A stretch of 32,262 bases of DNA from Methylobacterium sp. J-088 (GCF_022829295.1 NZ_JAKSYH010000225.1:1-32262); one strand, 5' to 3'. Shown: positions 1 through 7,418, numbered from the stretch's first letter. Translations and numbers: made by a program. Notes: a model not told the origin generated them from the letters alone.

Positions 1-76
1 TCTGGCCCTGTGAGATCAGCACGTCCGCCTGACGTAGCTTCGCGACGATCTCCTCGGGCTTCGGGTATTTTGCCAT
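1..76 (-). CDS. IS3-family transposase OrfA, N-terminal fragment
   Basis: On the minus strand an ATG at 76-74 opens a frame reading MAKYPKPEEIVAKLRQADVL and a few further residues up to the window edge. This is the typical beginning of the small helix-turn-helix OrfA protein of many IS3-family elements, which binds the IS ends and makes the OrfAB transposase by frameshifting with OrfB. A good ribosome site (GGAGG) lies about 12 bases upstream. Only about 25 residues are visible, so whether the element is intact cannot be judged. Confidence 0.75.
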   Translation of the reverse strand, partial: MAKYPKPEEIVAKLRQADVLISQGQ

Positions 77-140
77 CTCGTCCGTCCTCCAGGCTCAAAA
101 GCCATACCAAAGGGCGGACCACTTCAATGGGGGCTGACCA
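1..140 (-). mobile_element. End of an IS3-family insertion sequence (partial, runs off the left edge)
   Basis: The segment holds the start of an IS3-type orfA on the minus strand, preceded by about 60 bp of non-coding terminal sequence. Read on the minus strand, the tip appears to begin TGGTCAGCCCCCATTGAAG near position 140, resembling the TG-starting, C-rich terminal repeats of the IS407 group of IS3 elements. An alternative tip is at 126 (TGAAGTGGTCC). The other end lies outside the window, so the inverted repeat cannot be confirmed. The integrase reading frame is open only from about 138, with an in-frame TGA at 135-137, which fits an IS insertion that cut off the 5' part of the integrase. 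Confidence 0.65.
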
Positions 141-164
141 AACGGGGCACCTGCGGCTCCAATC

Positions 165-1066
165 ATGACGTTCGGTGCCTTTGCGGATCAGCTCGTGCCC
201 GAGTTAGCCAAGGGCTTCCGCAACACGAAGCACGCCGCTCAGTGGACGAGCACGCTTAACACCTACGCTGCCAGCCTCCGCTCCAAGCCTCTCGACGCGA
301 TCACCACCGACGACCTGCTTGCCGTGCTGCAGCCGATCTGGACCACGAAAGCGGAAACCGCCTCGCGCGTTCGTGGGCGCATTGAAAAGGTGTTGGACGC
401 CGCCACGGCGAAGGGGCTGCGCACAGGCGAAAACCCGGCCCGCTGGCGCGGTCATTTGGATCAGCTCCTCTCTAAACGGCGCAAGCTCACCCGCGGGCAC
501 CACACTGCGCTCGCTTACGAGACAGTCCCGGCGTTTGTCGCGGATCTACGTTGCCGGGATGGGATTGCGGCGCGCGCGCTGGAGCTTGCGATCTTAACCG
601 CAGCCCGTGTTGGTGAAGTTGTCGGTGCGAGATGGGATGAAATCGATGTAACGGCCAAGCTATGGACGGTGCCCGCCGCACGGATGAAGGCTGAACGCGA
701 CCACCGCGTACCCCTCAGTGACCGCGCCCTAGCGATCCTCACTGAGATGGAACAGATTCGCCGCGGAGCCTATATATTCGAAGGTTACCGGAGCGACCGA
801 CACCTCTCGACCGGTGCGTTCGATGCGCTCCTTGAACGCATGAAAGTCAAAGCGACGACGCACGGCTTCCGCTCGTCATTCCGAGATTGGGCAGGTGATT
901 GCACCGAGTTCCCCCAGAGGTTGCGGAAGCGGCACTTGCGCATGCCGTGGGCGACAAGGCCGAACAGGCGTACCGACGGGGCGACAACTTGGCGAAGCGT
1001 CGTGCGCTTATGGCAGCGTGGTGCGCGTTTCTAGCTCCAGGCCAGCAAAACCCGCAACTAAGCTAG
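165..1066 (+). pseudogene. P4-type tyrosine integrase, 5'-truncated and frameshifted
   Basis: The core-binding domain (residues 1-105 from ATG 165) and most of the catalytic domain of a prophage P4/CP4-type site-specific recombinase are clear. Catalytic Arg I lies in TAARVGEV (R148) and the HxxR motif in HGFRSSFRDWA (H233, R236). Two lesions are visible. The usual N-terminal DUF4102 arm-binding domain of about 90 residues is absent, because IS3-type sequence ends about 25 bp upstream. After EFP (residue 250, near base 915) the original frame runs into unrelated residues, ending at 1034. The expected continuation EVAEAALAHAVGDKAEQAYR, holding the catalytic tyrosine in AYRRGD, is read one frame over from 917 to the TAG at 1064-1066. 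One missing base in the CCCCCAGAG stretch explains this. The gene probably makes no active recombinase, so the element is likely fixed unless another integrase acts on it. ATG 165 is just the first Met left after truncation. Confidence 0.85.
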
Positions 1067-1141
1067 AATCCCAAAAATCTGCGGCCCGAGACTGTTTCGC
1101 CGAACGCATAATTCTCAAAAAATCGGAAGGCAGATCGGCCG

Positions 1142-2095
1142 ATGGCACGCCGCGCGGTTTTTCGAAGCAGGTTATCGCCTAAATCTGTATTTTCAGAGCA
1201 AACGCACGAACGAGCCTCAATCTTTATAGATCGCATCGGAAAATTATTGTATGACACTGGCTGGACTGAAAGTGATCGCAGCAAACTGAATCACTGTGAA
1301 CCTTCGTATTTGGCAGGCAGTGGACAGGATCTTGCCTCGACTGTCCGAAGTCAGGTCCTCTCAGGCCTACAACGTCAAATCTTCGAGGCATCCGTTTATA
1401 TAATGGCTCCCGCATTGCTGCAGGCCCGCACCTCTCCGCACTCGCTGTTGGGCCAGGAGGATATAGAGGATGTGAGCCTAGAGGCTCCAGAAGATGATGA
1501 GATTGACCCGCTGTGGAGCGAAGATGACCACCCAAGACTACGTCAACTTAGCATCAAGCCTGAATACTGGGCATTAGCGGGAGCAGATGCTAGAGTTGAC
1601 TGGATAGGCTCAAAAATATCCATTGCCAATGAATATCTTAGGGATAACTCGTGGTTGCCAAGACGTGATTTGCCACTCGAAGAGATCTACCAAATAGGTG
1701 ACAGGCAAATTGCAATACCGTTGTATATTACTTTTCCACAAACGGCTCTGCGCAAACTTATTACCTACGAAGATATACCAGGCCAGGAATGGTTGGACCG
1801 CTACAAAATATATCGTGAGAAAGGACGCGCAGAAATCCCGGCCGTCATTTGGCGCTACATATCATTAACCGGACACAATAAAAGCAATCCACCTACAGCA
1901 AAAAAGCTGTCTGAGATAGCCCAGGATTATTTGAAAAGCCAAGGACTAGAATCTCCGGCCGACCAAGAAAGGCTCAATGCGCGAAGCGCCGCTCTCCAGG
2001 AAATGGCGAGGTCTGTCCTCCAACAATTGGAAGACGCCAATCTGAGTACGTCTGTGCTGGTGACAGGGAACCCGCGGTCACGCCGCCGTGTCTGA
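1142..2095 (+). CDS. Hypothetical protein, AT-richer cargo gene
   Basis: A 317-residue open frame between the integrase remnant and the replication-like module. I do not recognise a family. The first 20 residues are basic (MARRAVFRSRLSPK), the middle (about 100-135) is very acidic (EDIEDVSLEAPEDDEIDPLW), and the C-terminal third is helical and charged, ending in a basic tail (NPRSRRRV). No signal peptide or membrane segment is evident. Base composition is clearly lower in GC than either flank, with many A- and T-ending codons, which suggests separate acquisition as cargo of the element. ATG 1142 has only a distant purine-rich stretch upstream, so the true start could be further in. An inverted repeat begins inside its stop region. 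Confidence 0.55.
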   Translation: MARRAVFRSRLSPKSVFSEQTHERASIFIDRIGKLLYDTGWTESDRSKLNHCEPSYLAGSGQDLASTVRSQVLSGLQRQIFEASVYIMAPALLQARTSPHSLLGQEDIEDVSLEAPEDDEIDPLWSEDDHPRLRQLSIKPEYWALAGADARVDWIGSKISIANEYLRDNSWLPRRDLPLEEIYQIGDRQIAIPLYITFPQTALRKLITYEDIPGQEWLDRYKIYREKGRAEIPAVIWRYISLTGHNKSNPPTAKKLSEIAQDYLKSQGLESPADQERLNARSAALQEMARSVLQQLEDANLSTSVLVTGNPRSRRRV

Positions 2096-2129
2096 CAGGC
2101 GCGCCATAGCTGATTTTTCCCTGTCAGAC
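2061..2129. promoter_or_regulatory. TGACAGG repeats with an inverted repeat, candidate operator or terminator
   Basis: TGACAGG occurs at 2061-2067 and 2093-2099, and its complement CCTGTCA at 2120-2126. The last two belong to a perfect 10-bp inverted repeat, GTCTGACAGG (2090-2099) and CCTGTCAGAC (2120-2129), separated by 20 bases that include a run of five T. The repeat begins inside the end of the upstream gene and lies 35 bp before the start of the small HTH gene. It could be that regulator's operator, a promoter-proximal site for another protein, or a weak terminator; no T-run follows the second arm. Confidence 0.45.
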
Positions 2130-2163
2130 GGCATAGTGTTCGAATGCATGCTCTACCGTCCGG

Positions 2164-2409
2164 ATGCGTTCGCTATCGGCCACTCCCGTCAGCTTTCCTC
2201 CGCCGCTTAGCGTGCGGCTTCTCTCTGTATCGGAGGCTTGCGCGCTCCTCGGCATCAAGCGTACGCGTTTTTATGAACTTCTGAAGGGCCACCAACTAAG
2301 CGCTGTGAAGCTTGGATGCCGGACCTTTGTTCGCTCAGACGAGCTTGAGCGTTTCATTGAGGCTTTAGAGACGATACAAATTCCGGCTGCGAAGGATGTC
2401 GCGCCATGA
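2164..2409 (+). CDS. AlpA/excisionase-type helix-turn-helix protein
   Basis: A small 81-residue protein whose centre, LLSVSEACALLGIKRTRFYELLKGHQLSAVKLGCRTFV followed by RSDELERFIEAL, has the pattern of MerR-like excisionase/AlpA HTH domains: an activator-style helix, a YELL recognition helix, then a K-G-R-T-F-V beta wing. Such proteins in integrated elements act as recombination directionality factors, or activate the integrase or replication genes. Here it opens the replication-like module and its stop overlaps the next start by four bases (ATGA), so the two are probably translated together. ATG 2164 lacks a strong ribosome site; a GTG near 2211 would still keep the whole domain. Confidence 0.75.
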   Translation: MRSLSATPVSFPPPLSVRLLSVSEACALLGIKRTRFYELLKGHQLSAVKLGCRTFVRSDELERFIEALETIQIPAAKDVAP

Positions 2410-3830
2410 GCGACAATCCTGTGCTTTGCTCAGTGACACGACCGGCAGTCCGAGAACTTGAAACGCTGGATGCACTGAGCATTGGGCAGCTGGTAGTTGA
2501 CGACATTTTTGCACGTGGCGCGTACCTGACCTGCACCGACAGCGAATTTCTTCGGTTCAGCGGCACGCACTGGATCCCCCTGTCCGAAGCTGAACTCGGC
2601 GGGATGGTTCTCCAGCATCTACATTTGGGGACAGGCCGAGGTCAGCAGCGGCCTCGTGCGGTCACCCGTGAAGTGATCGAACTCCTGAAAATGCGGCAGG
2701 CGACCGGCACGGATCGCTCGCGCCTTAACGAGCCTCCACCCGTCATCAACGTCGCCAACGGGGAATTATGGATCACCCCCGATGGTTCAGTCGAATGCCG
2801 ACCTCACAATGCCGCTTCAGGCCTGCGTTACTGCCTCGACGTGGCCTACGACCCGAAGGCTGTCTGTCCCCTCTACGACCGCGCGCTGCGCGAGATCTTT
2901 TCAGATTCGATGTCGTCGGCCGCCCTAGTCGACTTTTGGCACGAGTTTGCCGGCTACTTGCTGCAGCCCGCCCGACCTGACGCGCGGATCTTCGTCGGTT
3001 GGGGCGCCGGTAGCGATGGCAAAACTGCCCTCGCCGGCTTGCTTGTCCGCCTGCTCGGTTGCGAGCGCGTGGCAGCGATGCCGGTGGGTGAACTAGCCAG
3101 CAATAGATTCATGCGCGGCCATCTGGCCGACAAGGCTCTGTTCCTCGACGACGACGTAGCGGTCGGGACAATCCTGCCAGATGGCCTGCTGAAAACGATC
3201 AGCGAAGCCAAGGTCGTCACCGGCGAGCCGAAGCATCGCGAGGCCTTCGAGTTTCGGGTTGGGGCGTTGCCGCTGCTCCTGTGCAATGACGTACCTCACC
3301 TGCGCGATACCTCGCACGGCTTCCGCCGCCGCCTCACCGTCATTCCCTTCGAGCGGCAATTCACGAGCGAGGAGGCTGACCGGACGCTCTTTCCTCGCAT
3401 CTGGGAAACGGAACGCTCAGGGGTGCTGAACCGAGCGCTGGAGGGTCTGCAACGGGTCAGCCAGCGGGGGTGGAAGTTCGACCTGCCCGAGGCGGTGAAC
3501 CGAGCGAGCGAGGCGTGGTGGGTCGAGGCGACAGACGCATCATCAGACATCGCCCCAATGGCAATCCGTTCGACTAGGGGGCCAGGGCGGACCTCTAAGC
3601 CCGGACCGCCGACCTCCAAACCCGGGAAGAGCCTTGGCGAGGCCCATGTGACCTCTCCCGTCGGAGCCGACCAAGACGCGGCCGATCTCAGCATCAACAT
3701 CAAGCTTCCGGCAGCCGGTAAAGGTTACGCGGTGCAGGTGCGGGTCGGGGCAGCCACAGTCGATGTGCGTGTCATCGCTGAGCCGGATCAGCAGACAGCG
3801 CCGCTCGTTCAGCCGACACCCAAGCGCTGA
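2406..3830 (+). CDS. P4/D5-like SF3 helicase of a phage or plasmid replication module
   Basis: A 474-residue protein with the superfamily 3 helicase core of the phage P4 alpha/poxvirus D5 group. The Walker A loop is GWGAGSDGKT (198-207), Walker B is ALFLDDD (244-250), motif C/sensor 1 is LLLCNDVP (290-297), and an arginine-finger region follows in HGFRRRL (about 304-310). A D5-N-like helical region (about 90-190, PPPVINVANGELWI) precedes it. Such enzymes are hexameric helicases that unwind origins of phages and plasmids. The primase domain usually fused at the N-terminus is missing: only about 90 residues precede the D5-N-like part. After about residue 380 the family's usual winged-helix end is replaced by a Gly/Pro-rich linker with TSKPG twice (3590-3630) and a short beta-type tail. 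Start ATG 2406 overlaps the upstream stop. It most likely serves replication of the element with the next two genes. Confidence 0.8.
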   Translation: MSDNPVLCSVTRPAVRELETLDALSIGQLVVDDIFARGAYLTCTDSEFLRFSGTHWIPLSEAELGGMVLQHLHLGTGRGQQRPRAVTREVIELLKMRQATGTDRSRLNEPPPVINVANGELWITPDGSVECRPHNAASGLRYCLDVAYDPKAVCPLYDRALREIFSDSMSSAALVDFWHEFAGYLLQPARPDARIFVGWGAGSDGKTALAGLLVRLLGCERVAAMPVGELASNRFMRGHLADKALFLDDDVAVGTILPDGLLKTISEAKVVTGEPKHREAFEFRVGALPLLLCNDVPHLRDTSHGFRRRLTVIPFERQFTSEEADRTLFPRIWETERSGVLNRALEGLQRVSQRGWKFDLPEAVNRASEAWWVEATDASSDIAPMAIRSTRGPGRTSKPGPPTSKPGKSLGEAHVTSPVGADQDAADLSINIKLPAAGKGYAVQVRVGAATVDVRVIAEPDQQTAPLVQPTPKR

Positions 3831-3863
3831 GCACCAAAACGCCTTCCGATCAGGACATCAGCG

Positions 3864-4907
3864 ATGGCGAGGCCAATCCTGCCCTCAAATTTTGCGAGGC
3901 GTGCCGTGCGGCAGTCGGGCACAGGTGCCACGACGCGCACGCGAGCAGGCCTCATCAAGCTGCATCGTGAGGAAGCCGCTACGGCTTCGAAGCCCTCAGG
4001 CAACCCCGCGGGGTTGCCTGAGGGCTTGGAAACCGCGGTTGAGGCTGCCAGGGAAGATCGCCTGCGGGCACAACGAATGCGCCGGGTGCTGAACCGGCCG
4101 GGCCCGACGAACTGGTTGAACATCGCGGCGCGCCTGTGGCTGGCCAAGCAGCTCTCGCCGCGGGTCGGTCACCCGACGCTCGACACAGTAGCTGTCGACA
4201 GCCTCGCCGAACGCCTGGAGAATGGAGTTGCGCAGAGCGTCCCGCCCCCGACCGTCGCCTCATCGCTGCGGATGCGCGCGATCCGGGAAGGCCTGAATGG
4301 CGCGCTGCTCGACGCTTTCGCCGAGTACCCAGATGCTGAGCTGCGCACCGTGACAGTGATCTACGCCGGCTGGAGGCTCACTCCGGCCGAGCTTGATGGG
4401 GCGACGGCGGCGAAGCTCAAGGCGCAGTTCCGGCGGCACTTGGATCGGGCAGGGGTTTTTAAGGTTCCAGGGCCGCTGTTCGTAGTGCTGCATGGCGAGT
4501 TTGAGCCAAGCTCCGGCCAGTACCAGCTGCACTTTCACCTCGTGACGCCGGCGGCGAAGGCGGCGGCGCTGCAAAAGGGTCTACGGGCGAAAATTATCAA
4601 AGGCTACACGGTCACCCCGACCGGCGCGGCACCGGTGCGGCGCTCCCGTGTCGGCGACCGAGTCGTCCAGCTCAGCTACCTCGCAAAAAGCTACTGGCCG
4701 AGCCGCCCCGTCATCCAGATCGGTGGAAAACCGAAGCGGGTGCGCGATCCCCAACGCATCCCTGAACCCTACGCCACCCAGGTTCTGCTCTGGCTTGACC
4801 GACAGAAGTTCACCGATCTGGTCGTAACCCATGACTGCTGGTCGCGGCGCAATGGCGGCTCGGCGGCGATGAAGCGGCTGTGTTTATTCGTGAAGGGCGT
4901 GAGCTGA
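3864..4907 (+). CDS. HUH-endonuclease-like replication initiator (tentative)
   Basis: A 347-residue protein of no family I can name with certainty. Residues 208-225 read LHGEFEPSSGQYQLHFHL: an acidic strand followed by HFH (223-225), the H-hydrophobic-H metal-binding motif of rolling-circle Rep proteins and relaxases. About 45 residues later QLSYLAKSYW supplies a Y-x-x-K nicking-type motif (Y272, K275) plus a second tyrosine (Y277). Spacing and order match HUH Rep proteins. If correct, it would nick the element's double-strand origin and hand strands to the helicase encoded 33 bp upstream. Residues 43-55 are encoded by a perfect 38-bp palindrome, translating as KPSGNPAGLPEG. That insert lies in a poorly structured N-terminal region before the conserved part. 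ATG 3864 has no strong ribosome site; a downstream start is possible. Confidence 0.55.
   Translation: MARPILPSNFARRAVRQSGTGATTRTRAGLIKLHREEAATASKPSGNPAGLPEGLETAVEAAREDRLRAQRMRRVLNRPGPTNWLNIAARLWLAKQLSPRVGHPTLDTVAVDSLAERLENGVAQSVPPPTVASSLRMRAIREGLNGALLDAFAEYPDAELRTVTVIYAGWRLTPAELDGATAAKLKAQFRRHLDRAGVFKVPGPLFVVLHGEFEPSSGQYQLHFHLVTPAAKAAALQKGLRAKIIKGYTVTPTGAAPVRRSRVGDRVVQLSYLAKSYWPSRPVIQIGGKPKRVRDPQRIPEPYATQVLLWLDRQKFTDLVVTHDCWSRRNGGSAAMKRLCLFVKGVS
3972..4027. repeat. Two adjacent hairpins, one a perfect 38-bp palindrome, inside a coding region
   Basis: Bases 3990-4027 form a perfect palindrome with its centre between 4008 and 4009 (arms starting AAGCCCTCAGGCAACCCCG). Directly upstream, GAAGCCG (3972-3978), a CTA loop, and CGGCTTC (3982-3988) form a second stem. 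The longer palindrome can be extended to 3986-4031 with one mismatch pair. Both lie within the HUH-like gene, in frame. Such a structure could be an extruded cruciform at a rolling-circle origin, as in replicons where the origin lies inside rep, or an inserted palindromic element. Confidence 0.8.
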
Positions 4908-4982
4908 ACAGGTGCCCTCTATGGGGTGAAAAGGGTCATGGTTCGGCTCTTCGGTGCGGTAGAACGGCCAAAGCATGGGCTA

Positions 4983-5022
4983 GGGGGTAACAACACTGCG
5001 CATGGGGGTGACAACACTGCGC
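4983..5022 (+). repeat. Two iteron-like 19-bp direct repeats
   Basis: GGGGGTAACAACACTGCGC (4983-5001) and GGGGGTGACAACACTGCGC (5004-5022) differ at one base and start 21 bp apart, two helical turns, so a protein would bind both on the same face. They lie in the 216-bp gap between the HUH-like gene and the ribosome site of the ATPase gene. This arrangement suits iterons of an origin or a tandem operator for the downstream gene. Only two copies are seen, fewer than in most iteron plasmids. Confidence 0.6.
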
Positions 5023-5123
5023 TGTATCACGGGCCAATTGCAGGTCGTCGTTCATCAAGGTGGGAAGGTGGGAAGCCCTCAGTTGTCGAGCCGCCGGTCG
5101 TAATCCGCTCGAAGGAGTTTATC

Positions 5124-6824
5124 ATGAGTACGAAGCCACGCCATTCCGCTGCCGTGCCGAGCCGCCGATCCATCCCGGAGTCCACCCGCCGAGCGACACC
5201 GCCAATTCGTGACCGACCGATAGCTCCTGCTGCACCGAGCATTCTCGATGCCGTGCGCGATCAGCACGGTGGTCCTTGGATCCGCTATGGCACCCCTCAA
5301 CGTGCGTTGTGGTTTGCCGTCGCCGACCTCATTGCCGATCCGCGTGAGGTGTTTTCTCGGCTGTCTAAAGTCGGCGCTCAATACCTCACGCCCGGTGCGC
5401 AGAATGGCTTAAAGCGCGAGATCGAGGCGCACACTGATTATCGTGAGGCGCTCGTCGCCGCACGGCCGGGCTGGCTGCAAGGCTTCTACGTGTTCGGCGA
5501 CGGAACACGAGCGTCGCCGCGTTTCGACACGCGAGAGGTCATAGTGGCCTTCGAACCGCATCCCAAGTTCACGCCGCGCGGTTCACTCGAAGACTGGCAG
5601 ATCGCCGTAGCGCCCTTTGCTACGCGGCAGCCGCTCCCCTTTTTCGTCATCGCGTTCGCGCTTATCGGGCCTCTGCTACGCTTCGCACCACGCGGCTATA
5701 TCAATTCGCAGGCGGAGATCGTCGGCGATCCTGAGACCGGCAAGAGCAGCATGGGCGTGCTCGCCGCCTCGGTGTGGGCTGGCAATCCCGAAAGCGACTG
5801 TGGCGGCGGCGAGAGCTTTGACCTAACAGTCAATTTTCTAGATACGCTTAAACTCAACCACGGTGACAGCCTCCTTTTCCTTGACGAGGCCAATCTGGCA
5901 GGCGCATCGCAAAAGGATCGAGAGGACTTTGCGCATCAGATGGTGTTCAAAGTTGCTGCGACGGGAAGCCGGCGGCGTTTAGGCGACGCAGCACAGGGCG
6001 AGCACACACGCTTGGCCATGCTCAGCACGACGAACGCAGCGCTCGCCGACCTTGTGAACGGCAGCGTACAGGTGAGAAGCGCCCTTCAATCTCGACGCAT
6101 TACCATTCGCATTGCGCCCGAGGCGCCACATGGCGGGTTTACTTTCTTGCCGCCGGGATATGAGAGCGCGCGAGCCGCAAGCGAGGCGATGGTCGCGGTC
6201 GCTGACGATTACTGGGGAATGGTCGGTCGAGCTTTCGTCAAGCATCTCGTGCGAGCAGCCGAGCGTGACGAGTCGCGCTTGATAGAGGTCATCGAAAATA
6301 ACCTCAAAAGCTACATACGCGAGGACAGAGTGCCGGTAGGATCGGCGCGTGTGCAGAAGAGCTTCGCCCTCGCAGCGGTTGCGGCCGCATTGGCTCAACG
6401 CTTCGGCGTCCTCCCGAAGGAGTGGGGCTCGCCGTTGCATCTGATCCAGGATGTGGCGCGCGCTGCGGCAAACAAGGAAGCGCCGCGGGTTGCAGATCCA
6501 CATGCTTCAATGCTTGCCTACGTTGAGGCTCATCGGGCTGCCCTGGTCGAGGTCTCTGATCTGGCCGCTCCCTTGTCGACGGCCGATTTTGAAGACGCCG
6601 CTGGTTTTCTCCGACGGATCGGCGACGATGTCGAACTGCTGGTTCCAGCAACACGCTTTCAGTGCACCTTCCAAGACCATGGAGCGTTAATGCGGAGGCT
6701 GCGTGATGCAGGTTTGGCGCAGACCGAGGGCGGTCGCACCCCGAAGCTGACGATTAAAACTCCAAAGACCATCTGTCAGGAGGGTCGCGTCTACTGCATC
6801 AAGCTTGGACATTTTACTTCCTAA
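5124..6824 (+). CDS. DUF927-like P-loop ATPase of a mobile element
   Basis: A 566-residue protein with a single NTPase domain. Walker A is GDPETGKSS (201-209), Walker B is LLFLDEA (250-256), followed by the helicase-like stretch LAMLSTTN. The layout of a strand, P-loop, ASVWAG, then a hydrophobic strand ending in LDEAN agrees with DUF927, a family found beside primases and helicases on phages and plasmids and thought to act in replication. The C-terminal 200 residues are helical with no recognised domain. I place the start at ATG 5124 because a strong AAGGAG sits 7 bases upstream; the frame is open further up to a GTG at 4926, but that stretch contains the direct repeats and reads as non-coding. 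It follows the helicase and the HUH-like gene and probably acts with them. Confidence 0.65.
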   Translation: MSTKPRHSAAVPSRRSIPESTRRATPPIRDRPIAPAAPSILDAVRDQHGGPWIRYGTPQRALWFAVADLIADPREVFSRLSKVGAQYLTPGAQNGLKREIEAHTDYREALVAARPGWLQGFYVFGDGTRASPRFDTREVIVAFEPHPKFTPRGSLEDWQIAVAPFATRQPLPFFVIAFALIGPLLRFAPRGYINSQAEIVGDPETGKSSMGVLAASVWAGNPESDCGGGESFDLTVNFLDTLKLNHGDSLLFLDEANLAGASQKDREDFAHQMVFKVAATGSRRRLGDAAQGEHTRLAMLSTTNAALADLVNGSVQVRSALQSRRITIRIAPEAPHGGFTFLPPGYESARAASEAMVAVADDYWGMVGRAFVKHLVRAAERDESRLIEVIENNLKSYIREDRVPVGSARVQKSFALAAVAAALAQRFGVLPKEWGSPLHLIQDVARAAANKEAPRVADPHASMLAYVEAHRAALVEVSDLAAPLSTADFEDAAGFLRRIGDDVELLVPATRFQCTFQDHGALMRRLRDAGLAQTEGGRTPKLTIKTPKTICQEGRVYCIKLGHFTS

Positions 6825-6927
6825 GTATTGCGGCCGCAGAGCCTTCGAATGGTCGCGCTGTTCCTTAACTCGGTCGCGTAAAGGTACCGGCACGGCGACG
6901 GGCGTCGTGCGCTACGGAGCCACGACG

Positions 6928-7260
6928 ATGAACGACATGACCCTCCTTGATCCCGACGATCTGCCCGAATGGGCTTGGGAGATCGCCGAGCGATATGACC
7001 TCATTCCGCGTAGCGACTCGCCATATACGGGTGCCATGGCGTTGGTGATGAATGCGGCCTGCGACCTGAAGAAACTGAGCCGTCGCCTCCGCCGCAAGCC
7101 CCGTCTTACGAACGAGATGGTACAGGAAGTCGCTGCCTGCGCCGCTATGCTCGCCGATGCTGCCAAGCTCGCGTCGCTTTGTCCTGAGCAATTTAGCGCC
7201 GAGGAGGACGCCAAGGCAGACGATGGCTCACTGATTTCGGCCAAGGGCACGCCCAAATAG
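6928..7260 (+). CDS. Small hypothetical protein of the element
   Basis: A 110-residue acidic protein, MNDMTLLDPDDLPEWAWEIA onwards, with a basic segment near residue 55 (KKLSRRLRRKPR) and an Ala-rich helix after it (EVAACAAMLADAAKLASL). No known domain, signal or membrane segment is seen. ATG 6928 is preferred because GGAG lies about 8 bases upstream; the frame is open back to 6805 but that part overlaps the previous gene. It is the last gene of the replication-like module, 103 bp after the ATPase gene, and the genes beyond it run the other way. It may be an accessory DNA-binding or copy-control protein, but nothing proves that. Confidence 0.5.
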   Translation: MNDMTLLDPDDLPEWAWEIAERYDLIPRSDSPYTGAMALVMNAACDLKKLSRRLRRKPRLTNEMVQEVAACAAMLADAAKLASLCPEQFSAEEDAKADDGSLISAKGTPK

Positions 7261-7354
7261 ATCTGCTTCGCGGCGGCCGCTCGCAGCTGAGACGCGAGCG
7301 GTCGCCACGCGGCAACCTTCACGCAGAGCGATCTCGGGATTTTATTGCAAGGTT

Positions 7355-7385
7355 TGGCCGAAAGCGGACCAGCGGCTTTCGGCCA
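7355..7385. terminator. Hairpin between convergent genes, possible bidirectional terminator
   Basis: TGGCCGAAAGC (7355-7365) and GCTTTCGGCCA (7375-7385) form a perfect 11-bp stem with a 9-base loop. It lies in the 158-bp gap where the + strand element genes meet the - strand MFS gene. There is no clear T-run on either side, so termination would be weak or assisted; the boundary position also makes it a possible junction structure of the integrated element. Confidence 0.45.
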
Positions 7386-7418
7386 CAAAGGTTGAGAAGC
7401 CGCTGCCCGATTACAGAG

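Noticed and set aside
3992..4025. Rho-independent terminator inside the HUH-like gene
   Set aside because: The stem is strong, but no T-run follows on either strand and it lies in the middle of an intact frame.
4926..5123. Earlier GTG start adding 66 residues to the DUF927-like ATPase
   Set aside because: This stretch contains direct repeats and low-complexity translation, and a strong ribosome site precedes ATG 5124.
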